This document shows positions 25,585 to 33,859 of a DNA stretch of 64,000 bases, in pieces. The stretch lies in assembly GCF_041154505.1 (NCBI RefSeq), contig NZ_AP028672.1, forward strand, positions 3,636,501 through 3,700,500, given 5' to 3'. Source of the DNA: Acidovorax sp. A79 (GTDB lineage Bacteria > Pseudomonadota > Gammaproteobacteria > Burkholderiales > Burkholderiaceae_C). Under the pieces are notes generated by a model. It worked only from the letters and a program-made list of their open reading frames with translations. It was not told where the DNA came from and searched no databases. Numbering within the stretch: position 1 is the stretch's first letter; each line of letters starts with the position of its first letter. The position numbers were made by a program, and so were the translations under genes.

Positions 25585-27222
25585 ATGTTCCCGATTCCAT
25601 TCCTTGCCGGCGTGGCACCCCATCGCCGCGTCCACCACCGTGCCTCCCCGGGGCGGTGGGCCGCCTGCACCCTGACTGCCCTTGCCGCCGTGGCGCTGAC
25701 GGCCTGCGGCGGCGGCGGCGATGCCCCCGCGCCCCTGGCCAGCAGGCCCCTGGCCGAGGCCTGCGCCGCCTACACCTCCACCGCCTTGCCCCATGGCGCC
25801 AAGGTCACGCGCACCGAGTTGCGCAAGGCCGAGGGCACGCTCCCGGACGCCTGCATCGTGCGCGGCCAGATCGTGTCCTCGCCCGAGTCGACGATCAACT
25901 GGGCGGTGGAGCTGCCCACGCTGGCGCAGTGGAACGGCAAGACGCTGACGATTGGCGGCGGTGGGTTCGACGGGTTCATTCCGACCGATGACCCGTGGTA
26001 CCAGCAGCTCGTGGGTCCATCGGCCAATCCCTATGTGAAGATCAGTTCCGACTCTGGCCACCAGGTGCGCGGCTTTGCCTGGGGCAACAGCGATGTGGCG
26101 CTGCGCAACCATGCGTTCGATGCCAACCACTTCGTGCTGGAGATTGGCACCACCATCGCCACGGAGTTCTACGGCAAGCGCCCCGTGCGGCGCTACCACA
26201 TGGGCCACTCCAACGGCGGTCGCTCGGGTCTGATCTCCACGCAGAAGTACCCCAAGGACTACGACGGCGTGGTGGCCATGGAGCCCGCCATCAGCCAGCA
26301 GGCGCACCAGGTCAACCTGGGTCCCACGGTGCTGCACCACATCTTCAAGAGCCGCGAGAACTGGATGAGCTCGGCCAAGATCGCGCTGTATGCCAAGGCC
26401 GAGACGGCCGCGTGTGATGGTCTCGATGGCCTGAAGGACGGCATCATCGGCAACGTCGCGGCATGCAACTACGTGCCCACCGACCTGCTGTGCCAGGGCG
26501 CCGACAACGACAGCTGCCTGACGGCCGGCCAGATCGAATCCATCCGCCTCATCTACAGCGACCACAAGACGCCCGTGACCCTGTCGCGCGGTGCCGTGGG
26601 CTATCCGCGCTACGGCCGGGGCGGCGCGTCCACCTCGGACTGGCAGTCGTACATGTTCGGTACCAGTTTTGAGAACCCCGACTCGTTCAACCACATGGCC
26701 GTGACGGAAGCCGCGCGCCTGGTGGAGGGCAACCCCAACGCCAGCATCCTGACGCACGACCCGACCCAGTACCAGGCGAAATATCTGCGGCTGGCCGAGA
26801 TGATCGACGGTACCGACCCGGACATCTCCGCCTTTGCCGACAACGGTGGCAAGCTGCTGATCTGGTATGGCCTGGGCGACACCTGCGTGTCGGTGTACCG
26901 CACGGCGGAATACTTCGACACGGTGAAGCAGCGCCTGGGCGCGAGCAAGGTGCAGGGCTTTGCGCGCATGGTCACCTCGCCTTCCAACGGGCATGACCTG
27001 GACGGGGCGGGCACCGAGCCGCGTTCCATCGACCTGCTCGCTGCCATGGACGCCTGGGTGGAAAAAGGCGCGGCCCCCGACAAGCTGGTGGCAACGAAAT
27101 TTGCCCCCGGCACCAGCACCCCCCTGGCCCAGCGCCCGGTGTGCGAGTACCCCAAGTTCCCGCGCTACAACGGCATGGGCGACCCCGCCAAGGCCGAGAG
27201 CTTTACCTGCTCGGCGTCCTGA
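25585..27222 (+). CDS. Tannase/feruloyl-esterase family lipoprotein
   Basis: 545 residues. The N terminus ends in a lipobox (ALTAC, Cys41), so the mature protein should be membrane-anchored and face the periplasm or outside. The serine nucleophile is in YHMGHSNGGRSG. The lid-bearing region and disulfide-rich segments (AACNYVP, CQGADNDSC) fit the tannase/MHETase-like family PF07519, which hydrolyses esters of aromatic acids. The acid and His pair probably lie in GLGDTCVSVY and SNGHDLDGAG. GGAG 8 bases before 25585 supports this start. It may release phenolic acids for the aromatic catabolism encoded elsewhere. Confidence 0.87.
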   Translation: MFPIPFLAGVAPHRRVHHRASPGRWAACTLTALAAVALTACGGGGDAPAPLASRPLAEACAAYTSTALPHGAKVTRTELRKAEGTLPDACIVRGQIVSSPESTINWAVELPTLAQWNGKTLTIGGGGFDGFIPTDDPWYQQLVGPSANPYVKISSDSGHQVRGFAWGNSDVALRNHAFDANHFVLEIGTTIATEFYGKRPVRRYHMGHSNGGRSGLISTQKYPKDYDGVVAMEPAISQQAHQVNLGPTVLHHIFKSRENWMSSAKIALYAKAETAACDGLDGLKDGIIGNVAACNYVPTDLLCQGADNDSCLTAGQIESIRLIYSDHKTPVTLSRGAVGYPRYGRGGASTSDWQSYMFGTSFENPDSFNHMAVTEAARLVEGNPNASILTHDPTQYQAKYLRLAEMIDGTDPDISAFADNGGKLLIWYGLGDTCVSVYRTAEYFDTVKQRLGASKVQGFARMVTSPSNGHDLDGAGTEPRSIDLLAAMDAWVEKGAAPDKLVATKFAPGTSTPLAQRPVCEYPKFPRYNGMGDPAKAESFTCSAS

Positions 27223-27228
27223 ACGCGG

Positions 27229-27248
27229 CGGGCCGCCATGGCGGCCCG
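27229..27248 (+). terminator. Perfect hairpin after tannase-family gene
   Basis: CGGGCCGCC (27229-27237) and GGCGGCCCG (27240-27248) pair perfectly over AT, 6 bp after the stop. There is no long T-run, so the termination mode is uncertain. Confidence 0.55.
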
Positions 27249-27335
27249 TTCACCCCGCCCGGCGGCTGGTTCGCAGGTGCCGTGCCGACCCGCCTTCACC
27301 GCCGCCCACGACACGCAGCGCCGTGGAAGGGATGG

Positions 27336-27716
27336 CTACGCGTACTGCGCCAGGCCATGCCCGAAGGACCAGTTCTCCTTGGCGACCTCCACGATGTTCA
27401 CGAACACATCCTCGGGCCTGAGGCCCGGGCTTTCCCCGAGCAGCTGCGCGATGCGCGCAAACAGCGCCTTCTTCTGCTCCAGAGTGCGCGTGTTGTTGGC
27501 GGTGATCTGGATGAACACCACGTCGTCGCTGCGCACCACGCCCAGGTAGGTGGGGCTGTAGCGGAAGTTCGCGGCCTCGTGCTCGGAGATGGTCATGAAC
27601 TGGTCGTCCTCGGGCACGTTGAAGGTTTCGCGCAGGGCGCGGTACAGCGTGTCGAAGATCGCCTGGCGGTAGGCCGCGGGCTTTCCGGCGCGCATGGCAA
27701 TGTGGATGAGGGGCAT
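27336..27716 (-). CDS. Tautomerase family protein (MIF/4-oxalocrotonate tautomerase superfamily)
   Basis: 126 residues. After removal of Met the catalytic Pro1 leads PLIHIAMRAGKPAAYRQA, as in tautomerases. The length is about twice that of 4-OT, like MIF-type or YusQ-like members, and the C terminus has ENWSFGHGLAQYA. Such enzymes isomerise or hydrate 2-oxo acids or dehalogenate. It diverges from a LysR gene with dyads in the gap, so it is probably controlled by it. The start at 27716 is required to expose Pro at position 2. Confidence 0.88.
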   Translation of the reverse strand: MPLIHIAMRAGKPAAYRQAIFDTLYRALRETFNVPEDDQFMTISEHEAANFRYSPTYLGVVRSDDVVFIQITANNTRTLEQKKALFARIAQLLGESPGLRPEDVFVNIVEVAKENWSFGHGLAQYA

Positions 27717-27762
27717 CGCAAGATCCTTTTTGAACAACAAAAGAAGAAGCTGGCGAAATGCT

Positions 27763-27802
27763 ATCCATATGAATATGCTATGGATATCTATTTCAGAGAT
27801 AT
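27763..27802. promoter_or_regulatory. Probable LysR operators between tautomerase and LysR genes
   Basis: Two dyads stand in a 95-bp AT-rich gap: ATCCATA (27763-27769) with TATGGAT (27779-27785), and ATATCT (27784-27789) with AGATAT (27797-27802). Both are suited to a LysR tetramer and overlap the region expected for the promoters of both genes. Confidence 0.5.
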
Positions 27803-27811
27803 CAAATTCAA

Positions 27812-28669
27812 ATGGTTGAGCGATCCCTGGATCTGGATGCCGTCGAGGCCTTCGTGCGCATTGCCGAGCTGGGCAGCTTCACGCGCGCCGCCGAGGCCAT
27901 GGGCACGGCGCAGGCCGCGATGAGCCTCAAGCTCCAGCGGCTGGAGGCCCGCCTGGGCTGCCGGCTCATCGAGCGCACGCCCCGGCATGTGCAGCTGTCC
28001 GCGCGGGGCGCCGCCTTTCTGGAACACGCCCGTGAACTCCTGGCCGTGCACGACCGCGCGCTCGCCACGTTCGCTCAGGCGCGCCAGCGCCTGACCATCG
28101 GCATCAGCGACCACGTGGCCGGGCCCGAGCTGCCCGCGCTGATCGCCCGCATGAACGCGCAGGACCCGCAGCTCCTGATCGAGATCCGGATCGGCTCGTC
28201 CGGCGACCTGCTGCAAGCCTACGACCGGCGCGAGCTGGATGCGGTGCTGGCCCGCATGCACGTGGGCCGCAGCGACGGCGAGCTGCTGGCCGAAGAGCAG
28301 TTCGGCTGGCTCGCGGCCCCCGGCTGGCAGCACCGCGCGGGCGAACCCCTTCCCCTGGCCACGCTGGCCGAGCCCTGTGGCGTGCGCGCGATGGCGGGGC
28401 GGTCGCTGGATGCCGCCGGCATGGCCTGGGCCGAGGTGTTTGTGGGCGGCGGCGTGGCGGCGGTGGCCGCGGCCGTGATGGCCGGGCTGGGGGTGGCGGC
28501 GCTGGCCCCGCGCATGCTGCCCCTGGGCGCGGTGGACGTCGGCACGCGCCTTGCGCTGCCCGCACTGCCCCGCCTGCCCGTGCTGCTGCACACCCGCATC
28601 AGGGACGGCCGCCCGCGCGACGCCCTGACGGCGCTGTCCGCGGCTTTCCGCAGCGCGGTGCGGGGCTAG
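27812..28669 (+). CDS. LysR-family transcriptional regulator (divergent from tautomerase)
   Basis: 285 residues. The DNA-binding part is LDAVEAFVRIAELGSFTRAAEAMGT, AAMSLKLQRLEARLGCRLIER. The effector domain is short and Ala-rich. It begins 9 bp after a dyad that it probably binds. Its likely target is the adjacent tautomerase gene. Confidence 0.88.
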   Translation: MVERSLDLDAVEAFVRIAELGSFTRAAEAMGTAQAAMSLKLQRLEARLGCRLIERTPRHVQLSARGAAFLEHARELLAVHDRALATFAQARQRLTIGISDHVAGPELPALIARMNAQDPQLLIEIRIGSSGDLLQAYDRRELDAVLARMHVGRSDGELLAEEQFGWLAAPGWQHRAGEPLPLATLAEPCGVRAMAGRSLDAAGMAWAEVFVGGGVAAVAAAVMAGLGVAALAPRMLPLGAVDVGTRLALPALPRLPVLLHTRIRDGRPRDALTALSAAFRSAVRG

Positions 28670-28696
28670 CCTGGCCGAGGCCGGGCGATGATCCGC

Positions 28697-29317
28697 TCAC
28701 TCCAGCCTGGCGCCTTGCGATGCGCCGTGGCGCGTGTCGTTGTCGTATTGCTTCTCGCGCTCGGCGTGTTCGCGCAGCAGGCGGTGGCCCAGCGCGTTGG
28801 CCTGGCGCTCCAGCGTGGCGCAGTCCGGCGCGGCGGGCAGCTGCGCAATGCCCTGGTCGATGGCGCGGGCGGCGTTGCGCCCGAACTGCACATGGCCTTG
28901 CTCGTGGCGTGACAGGGCCGGCAGGTAGCGGTCGAACAGCGCCCGCTGCGCCGGCGTGGCGCGCCGCAGCTCGGGCAGCTGCACCTCGGTGCGCAGCCGT
29001 GTGGTGACCTCGGTGATGCGGCATTCGCCCGACGAGGCCTCGCGCCCCCAGCGGAAGGTCCAGCGCACGTTCCAGCGGGTGTGGCCGTGAAAGCGCTGGC
29101 CGTCCGTGACGATGGGCGTGGCCGCGTTCAGCGCCTGGCGCAGCGTGTCGCCAGGCTCCGCATGCACGGCGTACGGGCGCTCGGCATGCTCCTCGCGCAC
29201 GGCGGCCTGCGCCAGGGGCACAGCGGCCCACAGCGCCGCCAGCAGTGCGGCGGCCTTCATCCGCGGCCGCCGTGCCAGGGCCGCCAGGCCGCGCAGCGTC
29301 ACAGGGTGCCGCTTCAT
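28697..29317 (-). CDS. DUF922 family secreted protein, predicted Zn-dependent protease
   Basis: 206 residues from the ATG at 29317, which overlaps the stop of the upstream acyltransferase gene as ATGA. A second ATG at 29260 starts a clean signal peptide (MKAAALLAALWAAVPLAQA) and could be the true start. The motif ALSRHEQGHVQFG holds an H-E-x-x-H metal site. A beta-rich N-terminal part includes FHGHTRWNVRWTFRW. The protein should act in the periplasm. Coupling to a wax-ester synthase gene is unexplained. Confidence 0.78.
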   Translation of the reverse strand: MKRHPVTLRGLAALARRPRMKAAALLAALWAAVPLAQAAVREEHAERPYAVHAEPGDTLRQALNAATPIVTDGQRFHGHTRWNVRWTFRWGREASSGECRITEVTTRLRTEVQLPELRRATPAQRALFDRYLPALSRHEQGHVQFGRNAARAIDQGIAQLPAAPDCATLERQANALGHRLLREHAEREKQYDNDTRHGASQGARLE

Positions 29318-30948
29318 TCGCCCCAGGGCAGCATCAGCGTGAGCAGCGAGAGCTGGTCGAACTCGGGCGCGAACGCGTCGATGATGCGCTGCGGCTCGGG
29401 GCACAGCGTGGTGTCGGTGATCACGCCGAACTGCACGCCGCCGCCATAGCTCAGGATGGAAACCCCCAGGCCGATGTCCCCCGACTGCGGCACCCAGAAC
29501 ATGCACTGCGTGACGCGCGCGCCGCACAGCGTGAGCTGCTCCTTGGGCCCCGGCACATTGGTCATGACCGCCGTGGTCTTGCGGCCGAACAGGTTGAGCA
29601 GCGCGTCCTGCGCGGGCTTGATCATCAGGCCCGCCACGGCGAGCATCGCGAACGCGAGGATGGGCTGGGTGCTGCCCTTGAGCGCATTCATGCGCTTGCG
29701 CACCTCGTACACGCGCTCCACCGGGTTGGCCATGCCGATGGGCAGCACCAGCGGCACCAGGCCGAAGCGGTTTCCCAGCTTCCAGGCCTCTTCCATGGGG
29801 CGCAGGTTCACGGGGATCATGGCGCGGATCTCCTGCCCCGTGGGGTCGTCGCCCTGGCTGCGCAGGTAGCCGCCGATGGCGCCGGCCACGCAGGACAGCA
29901 GCACGTCGTTGATCGAGCAGTTGAGCGCCTTGCCGATGGCCTTGACCTCCTCCAGCGGGATGGGCGGGCACCACGCCACGCGCTTGGCCTGGCCGGGCTG
30001 GCCCTTCAGGCGCGTGGGTGAATCGTCGGGCATCAGCGCCAGGGCGGCCGCGTCGCTCACCAGCTGGTAGGCCACGCGCGCCATGTCCAGGGTGCCCGAC
30101 AGGCCGTTCTGCATCGCCTTCTCGGGGTCGCCCAGCATCTGCAGCGACCTGGCCGCGCTGTCGCCGGCCATATCGAGCGCTTTCACGGTCATGCCGGTGA
30201 AAGGCTTGATGAGCGTGTCGGCGATCCAGTCCTCTGCCGTGGCGGCCTCCTTGTCCGCACGGGACTTGCGCCTGGGGGGCTCGGCACCGCCATCGACCAG
30301 CGACATGGTCACCGAGATCAGCGCGATGCCGTCCGCGATGCAGTGGTGGATGCGCACCACGAGGGCGCTGCCGGGCTGGCCGTCGTCGCCCACGAAGTCC
30401 TCGATCAGGTGCATCTGCCACAGCGGGCGGCGCGCGTCCAGCGGCTGCATGGCCAGCTCGCCCACGCGGTCCTGCAGGGCGCGCTGCATGCTCTGTCCGG
30501 GGGTGCGGGGCAGCGTCTCGCGCAGCACATGGGCGGCGATGTCGAACTGGCGGTCTTCCACCCAGGTGGCCCCGGCCGCGTCCTCCACCACGCGCTGGCG
30601 AAAGCGCGGGTACTGCAGCAGGCGCTGCTGCACGCGCTCGCACAGCGCGTCCCAGCCGATGCCGGGAGAGAGCGTCCACACGCCGTTGATCATCATCAGG
30701 TTGCTGGCCGAGTCCATGCGCAGCCAGGCCGTGTCGACCTTGCTCATGCGTTCGCCCGAGAGGCCCAGCATGCCGGTGGCGGCACGCCGCACGTTCTTTT
30801 GCACCACGCCGGCGGCCTTGCGCGCGGCGGGCGGAAGGGCCTGGGCCGCGCGGCGGGCCACGTCGGGGGCCTGGGCGCGCACCTTGCGCAGGGGGCTGGC
30901 GGCGCCTTCGGTGGCCGGGGCGCGGGGGGCTGGGATGCGGGTCACCAT
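29314..30948 (-). CDS. Wax ester synthase / diacylglycerol acyltransferase (WS/DGAT)
   Basis: 544 residues. These enzymes join acyl-CoA to fatty alcohols or diacylglycerol to make storage lipids. The active-site motif H-H-x-x-x-D is seen as RIHHCIADG (His201, His202, Asp206), and the C terminus has the family segment TNVPGPKEQLTLCGARV. An Ala/Arg-rich leader of about 65 residues precedes the usual GERMSKVDTAWLRMD opening. The start at 30948 is the first ATG giving this leader. It diverges from an acyl-CoA-binding protein gene 163 bp away, an apt partner for substrate delivery. Confidence 0.92.
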   Translation of the reverse strand: MVTRIPAPRAPATEGAASPLRKVRAQAPDVARRAAQALPPAARKAAGVVQKNVRRAATGMLGLSGERMSKVDTAWLRMDSASNLMMINGVWTLSPGIGWDALCERVQQRLLQYPRFRQRVVEDAAGATWVEDRQFDIAAHVLRETLPRTPGQSMQRALQDRVGELAMQPLDARRPLWQMHLIEDFVGDDGQPGSALVVRIHHCIADGIALISVTMSLVDGGAEPPRRKSRADKEAATAEDWIADTLIKPFTGMTVKALDMAGDSAARSLQMLGDPEKAMQNGLSGTLDMARVAYQLVSDAAALALMPDDSPTRLKGQPGQAKRVAWCPPIPLEEVKAIGKALNCSINDVLLSCVAGAIGGYLRSQGDDPTGQEIRAMIPVNLRPMEEAWKLGNRFGLVPLVLPIGMANPVERVYEVRKRMNALKGSTQPILAFAMLAVAGLMIKPAQDALLNLFGRKTTAVMTNVPGPKEQLTLCGARVTQCMFWVPQSGDIGLGVSILSYGGGVQFGVITDTTLCPEPQRIIDAFAPEFDQLSLLTLMLPWGE

Positions 30949-31111
30949 CAGATGTACACCTGTTGTGGTTGTTTTTGGGGGCTTGCCTCTATGGATGGCA
31001 CCGCTTGGCGCGGTGCGCAGCCCGTAAGATACAACGCAGCAAACCCTTGCCGACACCGTTCTTTCCCTCCCCCTTCCCCTTCTTTTGTTTTCCATCCAAG
31101 GAGCAACCGAC

Positions 31112-31366
31112 ATGGCCGACCTGAACGCCACCTTCGAAGCCGCCGTAGCCAATTCCAAGAACCTCAGCGAGCGCCCCGACAACGCCACGCTGCTCAAGAT
31201 CTACGCGCTGTACAAGCAGGCCACCGCGGGCGACAACACCGAGAAGAAGCCCAGCTTCTCCGACATGGTGGGCCGTGCCAAATGGGACGCGTGGGAAAAG
31301 CTCAAGGGCACTGAAGCGGATGCCGCCAAGCAGCAATATGTCGACCTGATCACGTCACTCCAGTAG
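31112..31366 (+). CDS. Acyl-CoA-binding protein
   Basis: 84 residues, the standard size of the four-helix ACBP fold. It binds long-chain acyl-CoA esters and keeps them soluble. Conserved residues are in KIYALYKQATAGDN (Tyr and Lys contacting CoA), the KWDAWEKLKG segment and the C-terminal QYVDLI. AAGGAG about 8 bases upstream fixes the start at 31112. It is divergent from the wax-ester synthase gene, suggesting supply or buffering of acyl-CoA for storage-lipid synthesis. Confidence 0.92.
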   Translation: MADLNATFEAAVANSKNLSERPDNATLLKIYALYKQATAGDNTEKKPSFSDMVGRAKWDAWEKLKGTEADAAKQQYVDLITSLQ

Positions 31367-31452
31367 CCCCCTGAGGCGCTGCGCGCCTTCCCCCTCAGGG
31401 GGGACACGCCACCGGTGGCCCGGCAAAGCCGGTTCCACGGTGACACTGGTCT
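31367..31452 (+). repeat. Terminator-like repeat, copy T4
   Basis: It begins right after the acyl-CoA-binding protein stop. CCCCCTGAG pairs with CTCAGGGGGG, and the second stem is GTGGCCCGGC/GCCGGTTCCAC with paired changes in both arms relative to T3, which supports selection for the stem. Confidence 0.75.
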
Positions 31453-31487
31453 GGGCCCTGCCCCTTGGTGGGCGGGCTGGCGGAGTC

Positions 31488-31518
31488 AAAAACAAGCGGC
31501 CTCGGCCGCTTGTTTTTT
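31488..31518. terminator. Bidirectional rho-independent terminator
   Basis: CAAGCGGCC (31493-31501) pairs perfectly with GGCCGCTTG (31504-31512) with AAAAA before and TTTTTT after, so it can end transcripts from both the acyl-CoA-binding protein gene and the convergent CoA-transferase gene. Confidence 0.9.
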
Positions 31519-31539
31519 GGCAGGTCCTCAGCAACCAGA

Positions 31540-31599
31540 GAAAAATCAGGCGCTACCGCTTGCTGGGTAAGCGCCAAGCGCTTCAATTTTTATAGCGTC
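31540..31599 (+). repeat. AT-rich palindromic repeat, copy R5, overlapping the CoA-transferase 3' end
   Basis: GCGCTACCGCTTG, GGTAAGCGCC and TTCAATTTTTATAGC match the family. From 31546 onward it is the coding sequence for the last 16 residues of the CoA-transferase and supplies its stop codon. Confidence 0.7.
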
Positions 31600-32775
31600 G
31601 TAACCCAGCTCGGCCAGCAGCTCCGCATTGTGCTCACCCACCCGGGGCGGCGAGAGGCGCACGCCGGGGCGCTGGCCGTCCATGGCCAGCGGCAGCAGCA
31701 CCGTCTGGGTGGCGCGGCCGTCGGGCAGGGTCATGGGGGCCAGGGCGCCGGTGGCGTTCAGGTGCGGGTCGGTGAGCAGGTCCTCTGGCCGCGTGATGGG
31801 CGCAAAGGGCAGGGCGTGGCGCTCGAACACGTCGGCCAGGTGCGCGGCGCTGTAGGGCGCGAGCCGCTCGCGCAGCAGCGGCATCATCCAGGCGCGTTCG
31901 CGCACGCGGTCGTTGTTGCTGGCCAGGCGCGGGTCGGCCTTCAGGTCGGCAAAGCCGAAGGCATCGCAGAACACCGCCCAGGCGCCATCGCTCACCACGG
32001 CCAGGAAGATCTGCTCGCCGTCCTTCACCTGAAACACGTCGTAGATCGCCCAGGCCGAGATGCGAGCGGGCATGGGGGCGGCGGGCTGGCCGGTGACGGC
32101 GAACTGCATGATGTGCTGCGCGACGAGGAACACGTTGTTCTCGAACAGCGCGCTCTGCACCTCCTGGCCGCGCCCGGTCTTCTCGCGCTGTGCGAGCGCG
32201 GCCATGGCGCCGATCGCGCCGAACATGCCGCCCATGATGTCGTTCACGCTGGTGCCCGCGCGCAGCGGGTCGCCGGGCCGGCCGGTCATGTAGGCCAGGC
32301 CGCCCATCATCTGCACCACCTCGTCGAGCGCGGTGCGGTGGTCGTACGGGCCGGGCAGAAAGCCCTTGTGGCTCACGTAGATGAGGCGCGGGTTCAGGGC
32401 CTTCAGGCTCGCGTAGTCCAGTCCCAGCTTCTGCATGGTGCCGGGCTTGAAGTTCTCGCTCACGATGTCGGCCGTGGCGATCAGGCGCAGCACCGCCTCC
32501 TTGCCCTCGGGGGTTTCCAGGTCCAGCGCCAGGCTCTTCTTGTTGCGGTTGAACAGCGGGAAGAATCCCGCCCCCGACCCGCGCAGCTTGCGCGTGGCAT
32601 CGCCCTCGCGGCCATGGCCGATGGGCTCGACCTTGATGACCTCGGCCCCCAGGTCGGCCAGCACCAGGCCGCAGGTGGGGCCCATGACCATGTGGGTGAA
32701 CTCCACCACGCGGATGCCGGTGTAGGGCAGGGCGGTCCGGCCGCAGCCTGGGGCGCTCTCGTTGTTTTCAGGCAT
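31546..32775 (-). CDS. CaiB/BaiF-type CoA-transferase (class III)
   Basis: 409 residues. Class III enzymes move CoA between acids through an Asp-anchored intermediate. Family features are GIRVVEFTHMVMGPTCGLVLADLGAEVIK at the N terminus (given in parts: GIRVVEFTHM, LADLGAEVIKVEP), FFPLFNRNKKSLALDL and the catalytic Asp region in MGGLAYMTGRPGDPLRAG. The C-terminal residues are encoded by repeat R5 and differ from the usual ending of the family. Its start overlaps the HMG-CoA lyase stop by 8 bp, so both form one transcript. A hydroxymethylglutarate-type acid is a plausible substrate. Confidence 0.9.
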   Translation of the reverse strand: MPENNESAPGCGRTALPYTGIRVVEFTHMVMGPTCGLVLADLGAEVIKVEPIGHGREGDATRKLRGSGAGFFPLFNRNKKSLALDLETPEGKEAVLRLIATADIVSENFKPGTMQKLGLDYASLKALNPRLIYVSHKGFLPGPYDHRTALDEVVQMMGGLAYMTGRPGDPLRAGTSVNDIMGGMFGAIGAMAALAQREKTGRGQEVQSALFENNVFLVAQHIMQFAVTGQPAAPMPARISAWAIYDVFQVKDGEQIFLAVVSDGAWAVFCDAFGFADLKADPRLASNNDRVRERAWMMPLLRERLAPYSAAHLADVFERHALPFAPITRPEDLLTDPHLNATGALAPMTLPDGRATQTVLLPLAMDGQRPGVRLSPPRVGEHNAELLAELGYDAIKIEALGAYPASGSA

Positions 32776-33700
32776 GTGGTGTCTCCTGGGTCCAGCCCTT
32801 GGGCAGGCCCGCTTCGGGCGTCATCCCGTAGACCGGTTCGCCGGGCAGCCCCGCCTGCAGCGGCATGCGGGCCGCGAAGAGCTTGTGCAGGTCCACACCT
32901 GTGGACAGACCCATGGCCTCGAACATGAACACCAGGTCTTCGGTGACCACGTTGCCGGAGGCTCCGGGCGCATAGGGGCAGCCGCCCAGGCCGCCCAGCG
33001 ATGCGTCGAAGGTGCGCACGCCCACGTCGTATGCGGCCAGGCAGTTGGCCAGGCCCAGGCCGCGCGTGTTGTGCATGTGGGCCGCGCCCGCGTGCGGGCC
33101 GATCTCGCTGCGCAGCCGCGTGAACAGGCGGCGCACCTGCGCGGGGTTGGCCATGCCGGTGGTGTCCGACAGGCCGACCTCGTCCACGCCTGCCGCCACG
33201 CAACTGGCGGCCAGGCGGATCACGTCGTCCTCGGGCACTTCGCCCTGCAGCGTGCAGCCGAACGCGGTGGAAATGCCCACTTCCACCAGCACCTGCGGCG
33301 CGGTCTCGGCGCGCAGGCGGGTGATGGCGCGCAGCTCGTCCACCATGGCGTCCGGGCTCTTGCGCACATTGGCCTGTGAATGCGCCGCGCTGGCCGACAC
33401 GGGCAGCGTGATCTTGTGCACGCCGCTGGCCAGCGCGGCCTCGGCGCCGCGCAGGTTGGGTACCAGGGCCATCACGGTGATGCCGGGGTGGTTGAGCGCG
33501 TGGCGCACCACCTCGGCCACGTCGGCCATCTGCGGCAGCAGCCGCGCGGGCACGAAGGAGCCGACTTCAATTTCGCGCAGGCCCGCCGCCACGAGCGCGT
33601 CGATCCAGCGCAGCTTGTGCTGCGTGGGCATGGTGGCTTTCACGGACTGCAGGCCGTCGCGCGGGCCTACTTCGCTGATGAGGATGTCGGGGACGGGCAT
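32768..33700 (-). CDS. Hydroxymethylglutaryl-CoA lyase
   Basis: 310 residues. The TIM-barrel lyase splits 3-hydroxy-3-methylglutaryl-CoA (or relatives) into acetyl-CoA and acetoacetate. Motifs are EVGPRDGLQS with the catalytic Arg-Asp pair, AAHMHNTRGLGLAN with the metal His pair, and the Cys loop GLGGCPYAPGASGN. It is the first gene of a two-gene operon with a CoA-transferase and is divergent from an IclR regulator. Together the enzymes could activate and cleave free hydroxymethylglutarate or a citramalate-like acid. Confidence 0.92.
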   Translation of the reverse strand: MPVPDILISEVGPRDGLQSVKATMPTQHKLRWIDALVAAGLREIEVGSFVPARLLPQMADVAEVVRHALNHPGITVMALVPNLRGAEAALASGVHKITLPVSASAAHSQANVRKSPDAMVDELRAITRLRAETAPQVLVEVGISTAFGCTLQGEVPEDDVIRLAASCVAAGVDEVGLSDTTGMANPAQVRRLFTRLRSEIGPHAGAAHMHNTRGLGLANCLAAYDVGVRTFDASLGGLGGCPYAPGASGNVVTEDLVFMFEAMGLSTGVDLHKLFAARMPLQAGLPGEPVYGMTPEAGLPKGWTQETPHA

Positions 33701-33762
33701 GGGCGGATTCCTGCGGGGCTGGCCGAGCGCCGGGGCTTGACGCTGCGGAGGGTTGTCGTTCT

Positions 33763-33789
33763 AATAGATGGAACGAAGTTCTTTCTATT
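33763..33789. promoter_or_regulatory. Probable IclR operator
   Basis: A nested dyad: outer arms AATAGA (33763-33768) and TCTATT (33784-33789), inner arms GAAC (33771-33774) and GTTC (33778-33781). It is in the gap between the lyase and IclR genes and includes an IclR-like A/T-flanked GGAAC core. Confidence 0.55.
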
Positions 33790-33859
33790 GAAATGATTGA
33801 CGGTTTGCGCTTTCGCGTCAAGCCCCCGCCCCTGCGTCCTGTCCCCACCCCGCGCCCGC

